DNA of 64,000 bases from Chryseobacterium sp. MYb264 (GCF_035974275.1 NZ_CP142422.1:2914001-2978000), one strand, 5' to 3'. Shown: positions 1 through 9,453, numbered from the stretch's first letter. Program-made: numbers and translations. The notes: generated by a model from the sequence alone, not told the origin.

Positions 1-1014
1 ATCAGGAGCAACTTCACCAATTTTCAATCCGTTTACTGCCAACTGGATCTGAACAAGATCTTTTTTAATGGTTGCGTCTTTAATATCTTCATCAATGATT
101 TTTTTGATTTTCTCCATTGTTTTGGCAGGAGTTCCCGGATGAATGTCTGATTGCGCCATTACGAATGCCAAAAGGTAATCTTTTGTTAACTGAGAAAACT
201 CTTTTTTATCTTTCAAAAACTGACTGAATAACTCAGAAGTTGTAACATCTGTTTTTGCCTTACTTTTTGCCTCCGCGTATTTTTGGAAATCAGGGCTCAT
301 TTTTGATAAAAGATAACTTCTGTACGCAGGGTTTTCTTTTACCATGTCATCCTTATTCTCCTGAAGCTTGTTTTCATAATCTGTGAAAACTTTAGCCACT
401 TTAAAAGAAGGAGCTCCGGACATTTGCTTTTTCATCATCTCGTATTGGCCCATGATAGAAAGCAATGTGCTTTTGATATCATTTTGCTTCCACTTGATTA
501 CTTCGCTGTCTGGGCTGAATTTCTTAGCGTTTTCATCGATATTTTTATTAATATCAGTTTCCACTTTCTGAATTCCTTTTACGAATGTAGCTTCGTCTTT
601 CGTCATCAGCTCATTCATATTTACCTTCTGGGCATAGTCCGCCAGGTATTTTTGAGAAGCGGTGAAGAAATCATTGTTTTTCTTTGCATCCCCTGTGATC
701 ACATATTCCGATGGAAATGTAGCTCCGTTTCCGGAAATTTCAAGGTTTTGACCGCCTTTTAAGTAAACTAAATTTTGTTTTCCTCCATAAGAGATCACAT
801 ACATTCCGTTTTTAGGAGCTTCAAAGCTTCCTGCAAACGTTCCGTCGTTTTTCATTCCGATATTAGCCAAAGGTAATGTAGCCACCCCTGAAGCTTCAAT
901 GAATTCAATTCTCTCTAATGGAGAACCTCCCGTGATTTTTCCTTTTACTTCAACTTTTTTAGAGCAAGACATCGCAAAAATCGCGATGATAAACAATAAA
1001 AGATATTTTTTCAT
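1..1014 (-). CDS. TlpA-like thioredoxin-family lipoprotein, N-terminal 338 residues (runs off the window)
   Basis: The reverse strand is open from an ATG at 1014 to base 1, exactly 338 codons. The product begins with a lipoprotein signal ending in the lipobox-like FAMSC, so Cys19 is probably acylated. The next ~100 residues look like a DUF4369-type beta domain (VEVKGKITGG, then an SFEAPKNGMY stretch). A charged helical linker of ~200 residues follows. The last visible residues, KIGEVAPD, are the usual opening of an AhpC/TSA-TlpA thioredoxin domain, so the CxxC site should lie outside the window. Bacteroidota carry many such periplasm-facing thiol reductases. The exact substrate cannot be told. 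Confidence 0.75.
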   Translation of the reverse strand, partial: MKKYLLLFIIAIFAMSCSKKVEVKGKITGGSPLERIEFIEASGVATLPLANIGMKNDGTFAGSFEAPKNGMYVISYGGKQNLVYLKGGQNLEISGNGATFPSEYVITGDAKKNNDFFTASQKYLADYAQKVNMNELMTKDEATFVKGIQKVETDINKNIDENAKKFSPDSEVIKWKQNDIKSTLLSIMGQYEMMKKQMSGAPSFKVAKVFTDYENKLQENKDDMVKENPAYRSYLLSKMSPDFQKYAEAKSKAKTDVTTSELFSQFLKDKKEFSQLTKDYLLAFVMAQSDIHPGTPAKTMEKIKKIIDEDIKDATIKKDLVQIQLAVNGLKIGEVAPD

Positions 1015-1130
1015 TTTGAATTTTATAATTACGCAAAAATAAGTTTTTCTATTGGTTATTTAAAAGTTAAATCATTTTTTTGTGATAGTTTTAACAATAG
1101 ATTATAATAAACGAATTACTATTCTCATTA

Positions 1131-1607
1131 TTAATATTTTACCAGAGATGAATCCTTTAAAACAACTACTTCATCACAAATATTTTTTATATTTTCTAAA
1201 TTATGAGTAATCATAAAAATAATTTTGTTCTTCTTTACTTTTATTATTAACTCATAAATAAAAGCTTTATTCGCAACATCTAAAGATGAAGTAGGCTCAT
1301 CTAAGATTATAAACTCAGGATTATGATATAGTGCTCTCATCCAACTTAGCAACTGTTTTTGTCCGCCTGACAAATTAATACCCTCTTCACCTACTACCGT
1401 CATAAAGCCTTGTGGCAATGAATTAATAAAATTATCAAACCCTAATAAAACAAGTTCCTGTAGCTTTTGATCATCTCCTTCCTCTTCTAAAACAATATTT
1501 TGTAATACTGTACCATTAAATAGCTGACTATTTTGAGGTACCGAAGCTGTTATTTTTCTCCAGTCATCTAGTAAAATATCACTTAAGTGATGAGTTGTAC
1601 AATACAA
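1131..1607 (-). pseudogene. C-terminal fragment of a peptide-exporter ABC ATPase
   Basis: This 158-codon frame holds only the distal part of an ABC nucleotide-binding domain: Q-loop (SVPQNSQLF, near residue 25), signature LSGGQKQ (79-85), Walker B and D-loop ILDEPTSSLD (101-110), and H-loop TH (134-135). There is no Walker A and no membrane or peptidase domain. Homology appears to start around LSDILLDDWRK. The upstream end abuts a double-glycine leader peptide gene in another frame, and the only start is a TTG. It resembles the ATPase end of peptidase-containing bacteriocin exporters. An ATPase without Walker A should not function, so I read it as a deletion remnant. Confidence 0.8.
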
Positions 1608-1657
1608 GGTAATCCACCTTCAATTTTGAGCATACTTTCTTCACTTAATTTTTTCAT
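1583..1657 (-). pseudogene. Truncated double-glycine leader peptide (24 residues)
   Basis: An ATG at 1657 opens a 24-residue frame beginning MKKLSEESMLKIEGG, a textbook bacteriocin-type leader ending in Gly-Gly. Only nine residues (LPCIVQLIT) follow before the stop. That stop falls within the sequence where homology to the ABC ATPase fragment begins, so the mature peptide was probably lost in the same deletion that beheaded the exporter. It overlaps the upstream small membrane protein gene by 17 bp. The Gly-Gly leader is seen directly; the deletion history is inferred. Confidence 0.55.
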
Positions 1658-1820
1658 AATTTATTTTTTTTAATATAAAATTCAAAAAAACATCAAATAA
1701 CACACCTGCCATACAAAACAAGATTATCTTAGCACTTCCTTCTATTTCAATAAAGTGATTTATAATAATCAAAGTTATGGCGAGAAATGAGTAAGCAAAA
1801 ATTTTGACCTTCCTGTTCAT
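1641..1820 (-). CDS. Small two-helix membrane protein between leader peptides (59 residues)
   Basis: The frame runs from ATG at 1820 to TGA at 1641. It codes a basic N-terminus (MNRKVK), a hydrophobic segment at roughly residues 7-22, a short acidic loop (IEIEG), a second hydrophobic segment at roughly 30-50, and a basic tail (KKINYEKIK). This positive-inside pattern suggests a two-helix inner-membrane protein with both ends in the cytoplasm. It sits 17 bp after the intact leader-peptide gene and overlaps the next leader gene. By position it could be an immunity or export accessory protein, but nothing in the sequence proves that. Confidence 0.5.
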   Translation of the reverse strand: MNRKVKIFAYSFLAITLIIINHFIEIEGSAKIILFCMAGVLFDVFLNFILKKINYEKIK

Positions 1821-1837
1821 AGATAAAAGATTTTAAA

Positions 1838-1993
1838 TTACCAACAATCAGCTGAAGCAACAGCAATTCCAATGGCTGGCTCCCATAAACTCAAACCTAC
1901 TGTACCTAATAATCCTACAGCTGCTAATAGACACTGTCTCTGAGATATTCCTCCTTGCAAATTTTCCATTTGCGAAACATTTAATTTTTTCAT
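1838..1993 (-). CDS. Bacteriocin-like peptide with double-glycine leader (51 residues)
   Basis: The start is the ATG at 1993 rather than one further upstream, because the product then begins MKKLNVSQMENLQGG, a classic leader cleaved after Gly-Gly by C39 peptidase exporters. The predicted mature part is 36 residues. It is hydrophobic and glycine-rich (AAVGLLGTVGLSLWEPAIG) and has Cys at its sixth residue and as the penultimate residue of the peptide, which could form a disulfide. The local exporter is a fragment (1131-1607), so secretion would need a transporter encoded elsewhere. No modification enzyme lies next to it. Function as an antimicrobial or signal peptide is inferred from the leader. 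Confidence 0.65.
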   Translation of the reverse strand: MKKLNVSQMENLQGGISQRQCLLAAVGLLGTVGLSLWEPAIGIAVASADCW

Positions 1994-2120
1994 TTGTTTT
2001 ATTTTAAAATTTGTATATTGAATATAGAAATAAAACCCCAACAAAACAATCACCTTAATAACTAATTAACAAAACATTAAGCACATCTATTTAAAATATT
2101 CTAGTAAAAATAAAAACATA

Positions 2121-2150
2121 AAAAAATGCCGTTTAAAAACGGCATTTTCT
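2121..2150 (-). terminator. Rho-independent terminator of sdhCAB
   Basis: A perfect stem (AAAATGCCGTTT with its complement) and short loop is followed on the reverse strand by a T-rich run. It lies about 25 bp past the sdhB stop and separates sdhCAB from the bacteriocin-like locus. Confidence 0.8.
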
Positions 2151-2174
2151 ATTAATAAAATTAACTTTATTTTT

Positions 2175-2942
2175 TTATCCTCTATCAGCCAAAGCAGCCA
2201 TGTATTCTCTGTTCATTCTCGCGATGTTTTCAAGAGAAATTCCTTTTGGACATTCTACTTCACAAGCACCGGTATTTGAACAGTTTCCGAATCCTTCTTC
2301 GTCCATCGCTTTCACCATGTTCAGAACTCTTCTCTTAGCCTCTACTCTACCCTGAGGTAAAAGAGCGTACTGAGAAACTTTAGCTCCTACGAATAGCATT
2401 GCAGAACCATTTTTACATGTTGCCACACAAGCTCCACATCCGATACAAGCCGCAGCATCCATTGCTTTGTCTGCATCTTCTTTAGGAACAGGAATAGCAT
2501 TGGCATCCAATGTATTACCCGAAGTATTTACCGAAATAAATCCACCAGCAGCCATCACTCTGTCAAATGCACTTCTGTCTACCATTAAGTCTTTAATAAC
2601 AGGGAAAGCAGCACTTCTCCAAGGCTCAATAACGATGGTTTCACCGTCTTTGAACATTCTCATGTGAAGCTGACAAGTCGTGATACCTGTATCCGGACCA
2701 TGCGCTCTACCGTTGATGTAAAGAGAACACATACCGCAAATTCCTTCACGACAGTCGTGGTCGAAAGCGATAGGCTCCTTACCTTCGTTAATGATATTTT
2801 CGTTCAGAATATCCAACATTTCTAAGAATGAAGAATCTGTGGAAACATCCGATATTTTGTAGGTCTCAAACTGACCTTTAGTTTTGCTATTTTTTTGTCT
2901 CCAAATTTTTAGGGTAAGATGAAGGCCTTTTTTTGCACTCAT
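2175..2942 (-). CDS. sdhB: Succinate dehydrogenase / fumarate reductase iron-sulfur subunit
   Basis: SdhB carries electrons from the flavoprotein to quinone in complex II, on the cytoplasmic face of the inner membrane. The 255 residues hold all eleven expected cluster cysteines. The [2Fe-2S] set is C64, C69, C72 and C90 (CREGICGMC). The [4Fe-4S]/[3Fe-4S] set is C166, C169, C172, C176, C221, C227 and C231 ([11 protein letters not shown] and [13 protein letters not shown]). The C-terminal [12 protein letters not shown] form fits the type B enzymes with a single diheme cytochrome b subunit. It lies 24 bp after sdhA as the last gene of sdhCAB, followed by a terminator. Confidence 0.97.
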   Translation of the reverse strand: MSAKKGLHLTLKIWRQKNSKTKGQFETYKISDVSTDSSFLEMLDILNENIINEGKEPIAFDHDCREGICGMCSLYINGRAHGPDTGITTCQLHMRMFKDGETIVIEPWRSAAFPVIKDLMVDRSAFDRVMAAGGFISVNTSGNTLDANAIPVPKEDADKAMDAAACIGCGACVATCKNGSAMLFVGAKVSQYALLPQGRVEAKRRVLNMVKAMDEEGFGNCSNTGACEVECPKGISLENIARMNREYMAALADRG

Positions 2943-2966
2943 AATTATTTATTTATAGGTTGGAGA

Positions 2967-4979
2967 TTATTTGTAACTTCTTGCTTTAACTTCAATGTTT
3001 TCGTAGATCAAGTCTTCTTTATGCAGAACTTCTGTGGTGATATCATCGGTCTGATATTCCCAAGCTCCAACATATTTAAAGTTAACATCATCTCTTTCAG
3101 CTTCCCCTTCCGGAGTAGCATGGTCTTCTCTGAAGTGTCCTCCACAAGATTCGTTTCTGTGTAAAGCATCGATAGCCATCAATTGTCCAAGCTCGATAAA
3201 GTCTGCCACTCTGAACGCTTTTTCAAGCTCAGTGTTCATTCCGTCTGCATCACCAGGTACTTTCACATCTGCCCAGAATTCTTTTTTAACCTGAGCAATT
3301 TCAGCGATAGCTTCTCTCAACCCTTCAGGCGTTCTTCCCATTCCCACTTTATTCCACATAATGTGTCCTAATTTTTTGTGGAAATGATCTACTGAATGCG
3401 TTCCTTTATTATTTAAGAAGAAATCTACTTTATCTTTAATATCTTTTTCAGCTTTATCAAAATCTGCCGAATTTGTAGGAATGGCACCCGTTCTGATGTC
3501 TGCAGAAAGATAATCTGCAATTGTGTAAGGAAGTACGAAATATCCGTCTGCCAAACCTTGCATCAAAGCAGAAGCTCCCAATCTGTTGGCTCCGTGATCT
3601 GAGAAGTTAGCTTCACCGATTACGAAACATCCAGGAATAGTAGACTGCAAGTTGTAATCAACCCAAACACCACCCATTGTGTAGTGAACGGCAGGATAGA
3701 TCTTCATTGGCGTTTTGTAAGGATCATCAGCCGTAATTTTTTCGTACATTACGAATAAGTTACCATACTTCTCCTCAACCCAAGCTTTTCCTAAATCATA
3801 GATCTGCTGATCTGTAGGATTATGAATATGTTTTTCTATAGCGGCTTCTTTACCTTTTTTAATGATCTCTGTAGAGAAATCTAAGTAAACACCTTCTTTA
3901 GTATCATTATTTTCGATTCCGAAACCAGCATCACATCTTTCTTTACCCGCTCTGGATGCAACGTCTCTAGGCACCAAGTTTCCGAATGCAGGATATCTTC
4001 TTTCTAAATAGTAATCTCTATCTTCTTCTTTAATATTTTCAGGTCTTAATTTACCTTCTCTGATCGCTACTGAATCTTCAATCTTTTTAGGAACCCAGAT
4101 TCTTCCTGAGTTTCTTAATGATTCAGACATCAAAGTCAGTTTAGACTGCTGCGTTCCGTGAACCGGAATACAAGTCGGGTGAATCTGCACATAACATGGA
4201 TTTGCGAAATACGCTCCTTTTTTGTGGATCTTCCAAGCTGCAGAAACGTTTGAACCCATTGCGTTGGTAGAAAGGAAATAGACGTTTCCGTAACCTCCTG
4301 AAGCAATAACTACAGCGTGAGCAGAATGCCTTTCGATTTCACCTGTTACCAAGTTTCTTGCGATAATTCCTCTTGCTTTTCCATCAACAATGACAAGCTC
4401 CATCATTTCGTGACGGTTGTACATTTTAATTCTACCTTTACCGATCTGACGGCTCATGGAAGAATAGGCACCCAATAATAACTGCTGACCTGTTTGTCCT
4501 TTAGCATAAAAAGTTCTTTTTACCTGAACCCCACCAAATGAACGGTTATCCAGCTGACCGCCGTAATCTCTACCGAAAGGAACTCCCTGAGAAACACATT
4601 GGTCAATAATATTTGCAGAAACTTCAGCCAATCTGTAAACGTTAGCCTCTCTTGCTCTGTAGTCACCACCTTTAATGGTATCATAGAACAATCTGTACGT
4701 AGAGTCACCGTCTCCCTGATAGTTTTTAGCTGCATTGATACCTCCCTGAGCTGCAATAGAGTGGGCTCTTCTTGGGGAATCCTGATAGCAGAATGCTTTT
4801 ACGTTATAGCCCTGCTCAGCCAAAGTAGCTGCTGCAGAACCTCCTGCCAAACCTGTACCTACAACAATAATATCAATCTTATCTCTGTTGTTGGGTGCAA
4901 CAAGGTTCATATGGTCTTTATGATTTTTCCACTTATCCTTTAGAGGACCCGCCGGAATTTTTGAATCTAATTTACTCAT
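2967..4979 (-). CDS. sdhA: Succinate dehydrogenase / fumarate reductase flavoprotein subunit
   Basis: SdhA oxidises succinate to fumarate, passing electrons through covalently bound FAD to SdhB. Seen here are the dinucleotide-binding [11 protein letters not shown] (residues 41-51), the FAD-linking region [13 protein letters not shown] (72-84), the substrate-site HPTCIPVHG segment, and the late HYTMGGVWV and [10 protein letters not shown] motifs. Its 670 residues match the long Bacteroidota/epsilon-type subunits. The gene lies 15 bp after sdhC and 24 bp before sdhB, so the three are surely cotranscribed. Confidence 0.97.
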   Translation of the reverse strand: MSKLDSKIPAGPLKDKWKNHKDHMNLVAPNNRDKIDIIVVGTGLAGGSAAATLAEQGYNVKAFCYQDSPRRAHSIAAQGGINAAKNYQGDGDSTYRLFYDTIKGGDYRAREANVYRLAEVSANIIDQCVSQGVPFGRDYGGQLDNRSFGGVQVKRTFYAKGQTGQQLLLGAYSSMSRQIGKGRIKMYNRHEMMELVIVDGKARGIIARNLVTGEIERHSAHAVVIASGGYGNVYFLSTNAMGSNVSAAWKIHKKGAYFANPCYVQIHPTCIPVHGTQQSKLTLMSESLRNSGRIWVPKKIEDSVAIREGKLRPENIKEEDRDYYLERRYPAFGNLVPRDVASRAGKERCDAGFGIENNDTKEGVYLDFSTEIIKKGKEAAIEKHIHNPTDQQIYDLGKAWVEEKYGNLFVMYEKITADDPYKTPMKIYPAVHYTMGGVWVDYNLQSTIPGCFVIGEANFSDHGANRLGASALMQGLADGYFVLPYTIADYLSADIRTGAIPTNSADFDKAEKDIKDKVDFFLNNKGTHSVDHFHKKLGHIMWNKVGMGRTPEGLREAIAEIAQVKKEFWADVKVPGDADGMNTELEKAFRVADFIELGQLMAIDALHRNESCGGHFREDHATPEGEAERDDVNFKYVGAWEYQTDDITTEVLHKEDLIYENIEVKARSYK

Positions 4980-4994
4980 ATTAGTATATTGATA

Positions 4995-5657
4995 TTATTG
5001 AGTTACAAAGTGAAAAATTGCGATAAAAATAAATCCTGCAGGAATAAGGATAGAATACCATTTTCCAACAGCCTTAATTACCGGAGTATATTTTGGATGT
5101 CTTGCACCGATAGACTGGAATGAAGACTGGAAACCGTGAGCAAGGTGTAATCCCAACAACACGAAAGCAATAACATAGATAGCCACTCTCCAAAGGTCTG
5201 CAAACTTCTCGTGAAGTTCCGGCCAGAAACGTTCTGCATCAGGAGCGATTCCTTCTACATACTTGTACGTGATCTCGTGCAACCAGAAATCATACAAGTG
5301 AAGCGCCAGGAAAGCCAAAACAACAGCACCGGAAACAATCATGTTTCTGGACATCCATGAAGAATTCACGGAAGCGTTGTTTGCTGCGTACTTTACAGGA
5401 CGCGCTTTGTTGTTCTTAATTTCCAGAACAAATCCCATAATAAAATGGAAAATAACTGCAAAACCAAGAACAGGCTGCATTAAGAACTGCACAAAAGGAT
5501 TATAGCCCATGAAATCTGATGCTGTATTGAACGCATCACGATTCAGAACCGATAACAAATTGGTCGTCAAATGCAGTATAAGAAAAATCAGCAAAAATAG
5601 AGCTGATAATGCCATAGCATATTTTCTACCTATCGTAGAACTCGTTAAACCTGCCAT
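4995..5657 (-). CDS. sdhC: Succinate dehydrogenase cytochrome b subunit (diheme, type B)
   Basis: This 220-residue membrane anchor has five hydrophobic segments (about residues 12-35, 55-77, 103-125, 155-178 and 200-218). Histidines lie inside or at the edges of them (LILHLTTN, IFHFIMG, LALHLYDFW, GLHLAHGF, IFHFVTQ). These fit axial ligands of two b hemes in type B complex II, where one polypeptide replaces SdhC plus SdhD. It heads the sdhCAB operon, with a good Bacteroidota promoter directly upstream. Confidence 0.93.
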   Translation of the reverse strand: MAGLTSSTIGRKYAMALSALFLLIFLILHLTTNLLSVLNRDAFNTASDFMGYNPFVQFLMQPVLGFAVIFHFIMGFVLEIKNNKARPVKYAANNASVNSSWMSRNMIVSGAVVLAFLALHLYDFWLHEITYKYVEGIAPDAERFWPELHEKFADLWRVAIYVIAFVLLGLHLAHGFQSSFQSIGARHPKYTPVIKAVGKWYSILIPAGFIFIAIFHFVTQ

Positions 5658-5681
5658 ATAAGTTTAAATTTGAATTTCCCA

Positions 5682-5710
5682 CAAAATTAAGAAATGTTAA
5701 CAAGATCAAA
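5682..5710 (-). promoter_or_regulatory. Promoter of sdhCAB
   Basis: On the reverse strand, TTTG (5707-5710) is separated by 17 bp from TAATTTTG (5682-5689), matching the Bacteroidota -33/-7 pattern. The -7 box lies about 25 bp before the sdhC ATG. The inverted repeat GTGAGA-AA-TCTCAC at 5713-5726 abuts its upstream edge and may be an operator. Confidence 0.6.
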
Positions 5711-5801
5711 AAGTGAGAAATCTCACAATTAGACAGTTTGTAATCTTTCTAAATAAGAATTTAACAGGTTATAGATAAAGGAAAAAAGGAAAATTTAACA
5801 A

Positions 5802-7634
5802 TTACTTCACCTGATAAATTTCACCATCAAAAACAATCTTTTCAGTCGCTGCAGGAAAGGTTTTCAATTCTGTTTTACCCAATCGCCTTGATGCAGCATA
5901 AGGAGCAATAATAAACTGTAGAACTTTCTTTTTATCCTCTCTTTCGTCCATCCAGAAGCAAGCTCTATTTCCTTTTTTCACCGAAAAAACAACGTGTTTG
6001 TTAATGCTATGGACTAAAATTTCCGTCTTTTGTTTTTCATATAAATTGAAACCCAACCGTAAGAAAAGAAAAGTAAAAATCGACATTACCAATCTCGCAG
6101 AATTTCTATGGTTTACTTTTAATATCGTGAATTTCACCATATAAACAATAGTAAAGAGTGACAAAACTTCTATTAAATTCATGGGAATATGCTCAAAAAA
6201 TAACACTTCAAAACCAGCAAACCAATGGATGACTTTCAATAAAAACTGAATAATAAAATCATACACCGTATTTAAAATTTCAAAATCAAGTTTAAAAGCT
6301 ACCAGAGCAGTCATTAAAAATGAAAATACAATAATGATTTCTGAAAATGGAACAATGAAAAAGTTCGCCGCAATCGAAAAGACAGAAAACTGATGAAAAT
6401 AATATAAAACCAAAGGAAGTGTTGCCAGTTGTGCTGATATAGAAATGGAGAAGGTATTAAAAATTATTTTCTTAAACCTATTGTTCTGCTTGGGCAAACG
6501 ATTTAAAATGGGCTGGTTGAGCCAAAAAATTCCGAGAACCGCCAAAAAACTCAACTGAAAGCCTATATCAAAAAGCTGCTGAGTATCAAAAATTAAGATC
6601 ATAAAAGCAGACAATGATAAGGAATGCAGCAAATCCTGTTTTCTTTGGAGCAAAACATAGGTAAAATAAACGCTCAGCATAATAGAGGAACGAACGACGG
6701 AACTTCCAAAACCAATAAACACAGTAAAAAGCCAGATGAAAACCAGACTTGAAATAACCGCATATTTCCTAAGCTTCAGAGGTAAAATTTTAATTAATAA
6801 AAAGTAGAACAACCCAAAGATGGCAACGATATGAGTGCCTGAAATCGCCAAAAAATGCACCAACCCGGATCTGTTAAAATCCTGAACCGTTTGTGCATCC
6901 ATTTCCGTTCGGTCAGCAAGAATAATTCCTTTTAAAAATTCTCTTGTATGAGCCGACATTTTTACTTTGTCAATATTCTGAATAACTTGTAATCTTTTTT
7001 GAGAAAATTTTTCACTTACACTTAAATCGTCTCTCTCGGCGGGAAGAATTTCCTTATTGACATAACATTGATATTGAATATTTTTTCGATGAAGATAGAG
7101 AGCATAATCGAACTGAAAATCATATTTCGGAGATTCCGGCTTTGAAATATAGGCTACAGATTTATAGTAATGATGAAAATCCAATTCCTTCTCATTTTTA
7201 CGAATATAAATTATGGCCCTAAAATTTTCCCTTCCAGCCTGAATTCTTGCTTCATATTTCCTGTTTTTCTCGTTAGAATTAAGCTTTTTGGAGATCTTAA
7301 AAATAATGGTTTCCTTTTTCTCCACCGAAATATTCCGTGGATCAAATGAATTGCAAAAATGTAGAACTACCCCGATGCCGAAGAACATACATCCCAATAT
7401 ATACGGTTTTATCATATGGAAAATGAAAGACCTGAAAAATATTGAAATCAGAATAAACCCGCAAAAGCCACTTATTAAGTGAATAAAATGTTCATCCAAA
7501 GAAAACCGATCCTGAAAAAATATCCCCAAGATAAAGCAGATAACTAAAATTAGAAAAGGCTGTTTATTCAATATAAAAAATGTGTATGAGTCAAAACTAA
7601 TGAATGATACAAAAATTGACAAACCAGTCTTCAA
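5802..7634 (-). CDS. comEC: ComEC/Rec2 family DNA-uptake channel, without metallo-beta-lactamase domain
   Basis: ComEC proteins move single-stranded DNA through the inner membrane during natural transformation. The protein has N-terminal helices, a soluble DUF4131/OB-like region (about 90-220), and then the polytopic Competence domain with the hallmark FLAISGTHIVAIFG (about 262-275) and GSSVVRSSIML. The ending ~60 residues are a short soluble tail, and the metallo-beta-lactamase domain of Bacillus ComEC is absent, as is common in Bacteroidota. The ATG at 7634 gives 610 residues. A TTG at 7571 (LNKQPF) would match family N-termini better, so the start is uncertain. Confidence 0.88.
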   Translation of the reverse strand: MKTGLSIFVSFISFDSYTFFILNKQPFLILVICFILGIFFQDRFSLDEHFIHLISGFCGFILISIFFRSFIFHMIKPYILGCMFFGIGVVLHFCNSFDPRNISVEKKETIIFKISKKLNSNEKNRKYEARIQAGRENFRAIIYIRKNEKELDFHHYYKSVAYISKPESPKYDFQFDYALYLHRKNIQYQCYVNKEILPAERDDLSVSEKFSQKRLQVIQNIDKVKMSAHTREFLKGIILADRTEMDAQTVQDFNRSGLVHFLAISGTHIVAIFGLFYFLLIKILPLKLRKYAVISSLVFIWLFTVFIGFGSSVVRSSIMLSVYFTYVLLQRKQDLLHSLSLSAFMILIFDTQQLFDIGFQLSFLAVLGIFWLNQPILNRLPKQNNRFKKIIFNTFSISISAQLATLPLVLYYFHQFSVFSIAANFFIVPFSEIIIVFSFLMTALVAFKLDFEILNTVYDFIIQFLLKVIHWFAGFEVLFFEHIPMNLIEVLSLFTIVYMVKFTILKVNHRNSARLVMSIFTFLFLRLGFNLYEKQKTEILVHSINKHVVFSVKKGNRACFWMDEREDKKKVLQFIIAPYAASRRLGKTELKTFPAATEKIVFDGEIYQVK

Positions 7635-7651
7635 AAACCTTTTAAAACCAA

Positions 7652-7689
7652 TAAAATTCCGCTGAAAAAGAAAAAACCGCGGAATTTTA
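7652..7689 (-). terminator. Hairpin after lpxB
   Basis: An 11-bp perfect inverted repeat (TAAAATTCCGC) with a 16-nt loop sits between lpxB and comEC. The T-rich stretch downstream is only moderate, so termination may be partial. Confidence 0.5.
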
Positions 7690-7720
7690 TCCCACGGCTC
7701 ATCTACTTATTAGAAATATT

Positions 7721-8824
7721 TTAAACTTTCAAAATCACGTCTGCAGCATTTTCACTGGCTCCTTTACCACCCAATTTATCTCGCAGCAATGTGTATTCCT
7801 TTAAAACATCATTTCTTTTATCTGTTTCGAGAATTTTTTTCAGTTCTTCAACTAAATTAGCTGTATTCAAATCGCTTTGAATTAATTCTTTCACCACTTC
7901 CCGGTCCATGATTAAATTCACCAAAGAGATATATTTAATATTTTTAACCAATCTTTTAGCAATAGCATAAGAAACTTTACTCCCTCGGTAGCAAACCACT
8001 TCCGGAACATTCAGTAAAGCCGTCTCCAGTGTTGCCGTTCCTGACGTTACCAATGCTGCTTTTGAACACCTTAACAGATCATACGTTTTATTGGAAACAA
8101 AATGTACGTTATCATCCACATATTTCTGATAAAATTCTTTCGGAAGGCTGGGAGCTCCAGCAATAACAAACTGATATTGTTTGAAATACGACCTCACTGA
8201 AAGCATCATATCCAACATTTTTTCAACCTCCTGTTTTCTGGAACCCGGTAAAAGAGCAATAATCTCTTTTTCATTTAATTGATGTTCTGCTTTAAAATCT
8301 TCAATACTGAGATCCTGCAAAGTTGAGATTGCATCCAACAACGGATGCCCCACAAAATGCGAATGAACGCCATGTTTTTTATAAAAATCTTCCTCAAATG
8401 GGAGGATCACCATCATTTCATCCACATATTTTTTAATGATCTCTACCCTGCCCTCTTTCCATGCCCAAAGCTGAGGAGAAATATAATAGACCACTTTAAT
8501 ACCTAATTCTTTGGCAAATTTTGCAATCCGCAAATTAAATCCCGGATAATCTACTAAAATCAATACGTCTGGCTGGTTATTTTTAATATCCTCTTTACAG
8601 ATTTTAATATTATTTAAAATTGTTCTCAGATTCATCGCCACTTCCAAAAAACCCATAAAAGCTAAGTCCCGATAGTGTTTCACCAAAGTACCGCCTTGCT
8701 GCTGCATCAGGTCTCCACCCCAAAATCTAAACTCTGCGTTGGAATCTTTTTCTTTTAAAGCTTTCATTAAATTGCTTCCATGCAAATCTCCGGAAGCTTC
8801 CCCTGCGATGATATAGTATTTCAT
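7721..8824 (-). CDS. lpxB: Lipid-A-disaccharide synthase
   Basis: LpxB joins UDP-2,3-diacylglucosamine and lipid X into the lipid A disaccharide at the cytoplasmic side of the inner membrane. The start at 8824 is chosen because the family begins MKYYIIAGEASGDLHG; an upstream in-frame ATG would only add 20 non-conserved residues. Other family features are FWGGDLMQQQGG, GFLEV (about 56), YISPQLWAWKEGR (about 118-130), GHPLLD, LLPGSRKQEV and the late SGTATLETAL. At 367 residues it has normal length. It lies divergent to the DUF2480 gene. Confidence 0.96.
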   Translation of the reverse strand: MKYYIIAGEASGDLHGSNLMKALKEKDSNAEFRFWGGDLMQQQGGTLVKHYRDLAFMGFLEVAMNLRTILNNIKICKEDIKNNQPDVLILVDYPGFNLRIAKFAKELGIKVVYYISPQLWAWKEGRVEIIKKYVDEMMVILPFEEDFYKKHGVHSHFVGHPLLDAISTLQDLSIEDFKAEHQLNEKEIIALLPGSRKQEVEKMLDMMLSVRSYFKQYQFVIAGAPSLPKEFYQKYVDDNVHFVSNKTYDLLRCSKAALVTSGTATLETALLNVPEVVCYRGSKVSYAIAKRLVKNIKYISLVNLIMDREVVKELIQSDLNTANLVEELKKILETDKRNDVLKEYTLLRDKLGGKGASENAADVILKV

Positions 8825-8943
8825 AAAAGATAATTGATAGGGATGAATGATTTTTTCTATTGAAATGACATTTAATCTCAACATTTAAACATCAAAATTC
8901 AAATAATAATTAAGTAAATTTGCTTCAAAGATAACGATAAAAA

Positions 8944-9453
8944 ATGTCAGAAGAATTTGAAATAAAAAATAAAGTTGCTGCAAGCGGACTGATCAACTTT
9001 GACCTTACTGATTTGGTTCCTAAAGGAGCAAGAAAAGGGATCGATCTTAAAGATTTTCTTTTTATGGAAATGATTTTAAAAGAAAAAGATTTTCGCGAAA
9101 AAGTAGCAGCCATTGACGTTGAAGAATACAGAGACAGCTACGTTTATATTTATAACTCGGCAGATGCTATTGTTCCTCTCTGGGCATATTTTCTAATCAC
9201 GGCTAAACTTACGGAAGTTACTAAAAAAATTGTTTTTGGAAATAAAGAAGATCTGGAAGTCGTTCTGATGCACCAAGCTATTCAAAGCTACGATTTTGAT
9301 GAAATGATCGGCAAAAGAGTATTGGTAAAGGGTTGCTCAGACAAAGAAATTCCAAACAATGCTTATATCGAACTGGTAGAACAACTACAGCCTATCGTAA
9401 AATCTTTGATGTTTGGAGAGGCATGTTCTAATGTTCCTATTTTGAAAAATTAA
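8944..9453 (+). CDS. DUF2480 family protein
   Basis: A 169-residue soluble protein with no signal or membrane segment. The pattern MSEEFEIKNKVAASGLINFD...LVPKGARKGIDLKDFL, then YIYNSADAIVPLWAYFL and GKRVLVKGCSDKEIPNNAY, is that of DUF2480, a small Bacteroidetes family of unknown function. One conserved Cys lies in the VKGCSD motif. A TAAATTTG -7-like box stands at 8915-8922. It diverges from lpxB, with 119 bp between the starts. No function can be assigned from sequence. Confidence 0.85.
   Translation: MSEEFEIKNKVAASGLINFDLTDLVPKGARKGIDLKDFLFMEMILKEKDFREKVAAIDVEEYRDSYVYIYNSADAIVPLWAYFLITAKLTEVTKKIVFGNKEDLEVVLMHQAIQSYDFDEMIGKRVLVKGCSDKEIPNNAYIELVEQLQPIVKSLMFGEACSNVPILKN

Noticed and set aside
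383..762. Two forward ORFs near the window start
   Set aside because: They are antisense shadows of the TlpA-like lipoprotein, which is open across the same bases.
1994..2053. N-terminal extension of the bacteriocin-like peptide
   Set aside because: The Gly-Gly leader needs the start at 1993; the upstream codons read as an untranslated leader.
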